A DNA stretch of 5,391 bases from Lachnospiraceae bacterium (lineage in GTDB: Bacteria; Bacillota; Clostridia; Lachnospirales; Lachnospiraceae). Within the stretch, counting starts at the first letter, position 1. Every line of letters begins with the position of its first letter. A model generated the notes under the pieces. It was not told the origin of the DNA. It searched no databases and was given only the letters and a program-made list of their open reading frames with translations. Shown here piece after piece: positions 5,344-5,391 of the stretch. Where the stretch lies: positions 1 through 5,391 of the forward strand of contig JAFOCX010000186.1 of NCBI GenBank assembly GCA_017380975.1. The letters run 5' to 3'. The position numbers and the translations under genes were made by a program.

Positions 5344-5391
5344 TTAAGCATCGATTGTGGAGATTGTAAGTGTTGTCTCCTCAAGTACATC
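5344..5391 (-). CDS. C-terminal end of an unidentified minus-strand gene
   Basis: The minus-strand frame beginning at the window edge encodes DVLEETTLTISTIDA and stops with TAA at 5344-5346, followed by a strong terminator in the same orientation. Codon use (GAG GAG ACA ACA, ATC TCC) fits the neighbouring genes. Fifteen residues do not allow a family call. A second minus frame is also open over this short stretch, so the frame is likely rather than certain. Confidence 0.5.
   Translation of the reverse strand, partial: DVLEETTLTISTIDA

Noticed and set aside
1..5391. CRISPR array, insertion sequence, tRNA, toxin-antitoxin or phage genes
   Set aside because: No direct repeat arrays, transposase-like frames, terminal inverted repeats, tRNA-like cloverleaf segments or small paired genes were seen. 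The space between the main genes is accounted for by promoters, leaders and terminators.

Overview
The window looks like chromosomal DNA of a low-to-moderate GC Gram-positive bacterium of the Clostridia, most likely a gut Lachnospiraceae-type species. This rests on strong GGAGG-type Shine-Dalgarno sites, SigA-like promoters with 17-bp spacers, compact intrinsic terminators, and an ABC-F protein of the Firmicutes YkpA/YbiT type. The organism assignment is inferred, not proven. Nearly all coding capacity is on the minus strand. The only plus-strand coding signal is the tail of a gene at the left edge.

Layout from left to right: (1) 1-86, the C-terminal end of a plus-strand gene, possibly a P-loop GTPase. 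(2) 94-126, a terminator hairpin with T-runs on both sides, shared by convergent genes. (3) 131-2435, a two-gene minus-strand ABC operon: an EcsA/BcrA-like ATPase (1710-2435) followed, with a 20-bp overlap, by a 532-residue polytopic permease (131-1729) that appears to be a fused duplication. Its promoter is at 2471-2499. (4) 2511-2554, a long strand-specific terminator ending the next unit. (5) 2570-4207, an ABC-F ribosome-associated ATPase of the YkpA/YbiT type, whose second nucleotide site is degenerate. (6) 4208-4375, its leader, with a promoter, a terminator-like hairpin and two tandem short ORFs, the second of which overlaps the ABC-F start codon as ATGA. (7) 4376-5173, an alpha/beta hydrolase with a clear Ser-Asp-His triad. 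(8) 5174-5343, the hydrolase promoter (with an internal dyad) and a terminator for the gene upstream. (9) 5344-5391, the unidentified C-terminal end of that upstream minus-strand gene.

Each minus-strand unit (hydrolase, ABC-F, ABC exporter) has its own promoter, so they are probably neighbours rather than one pathway. The exporter pair clearly work together. The most interesting part is the ABC-F leader, whose layout resembles the ribosome-mediated attenuation leaders of some other ABC-F genes. No mobile element, CRISPR array, tRNA, rRNA or obvious novel defence system is visible. The window is mostly ordinary housekeeping or accessory chromosome.
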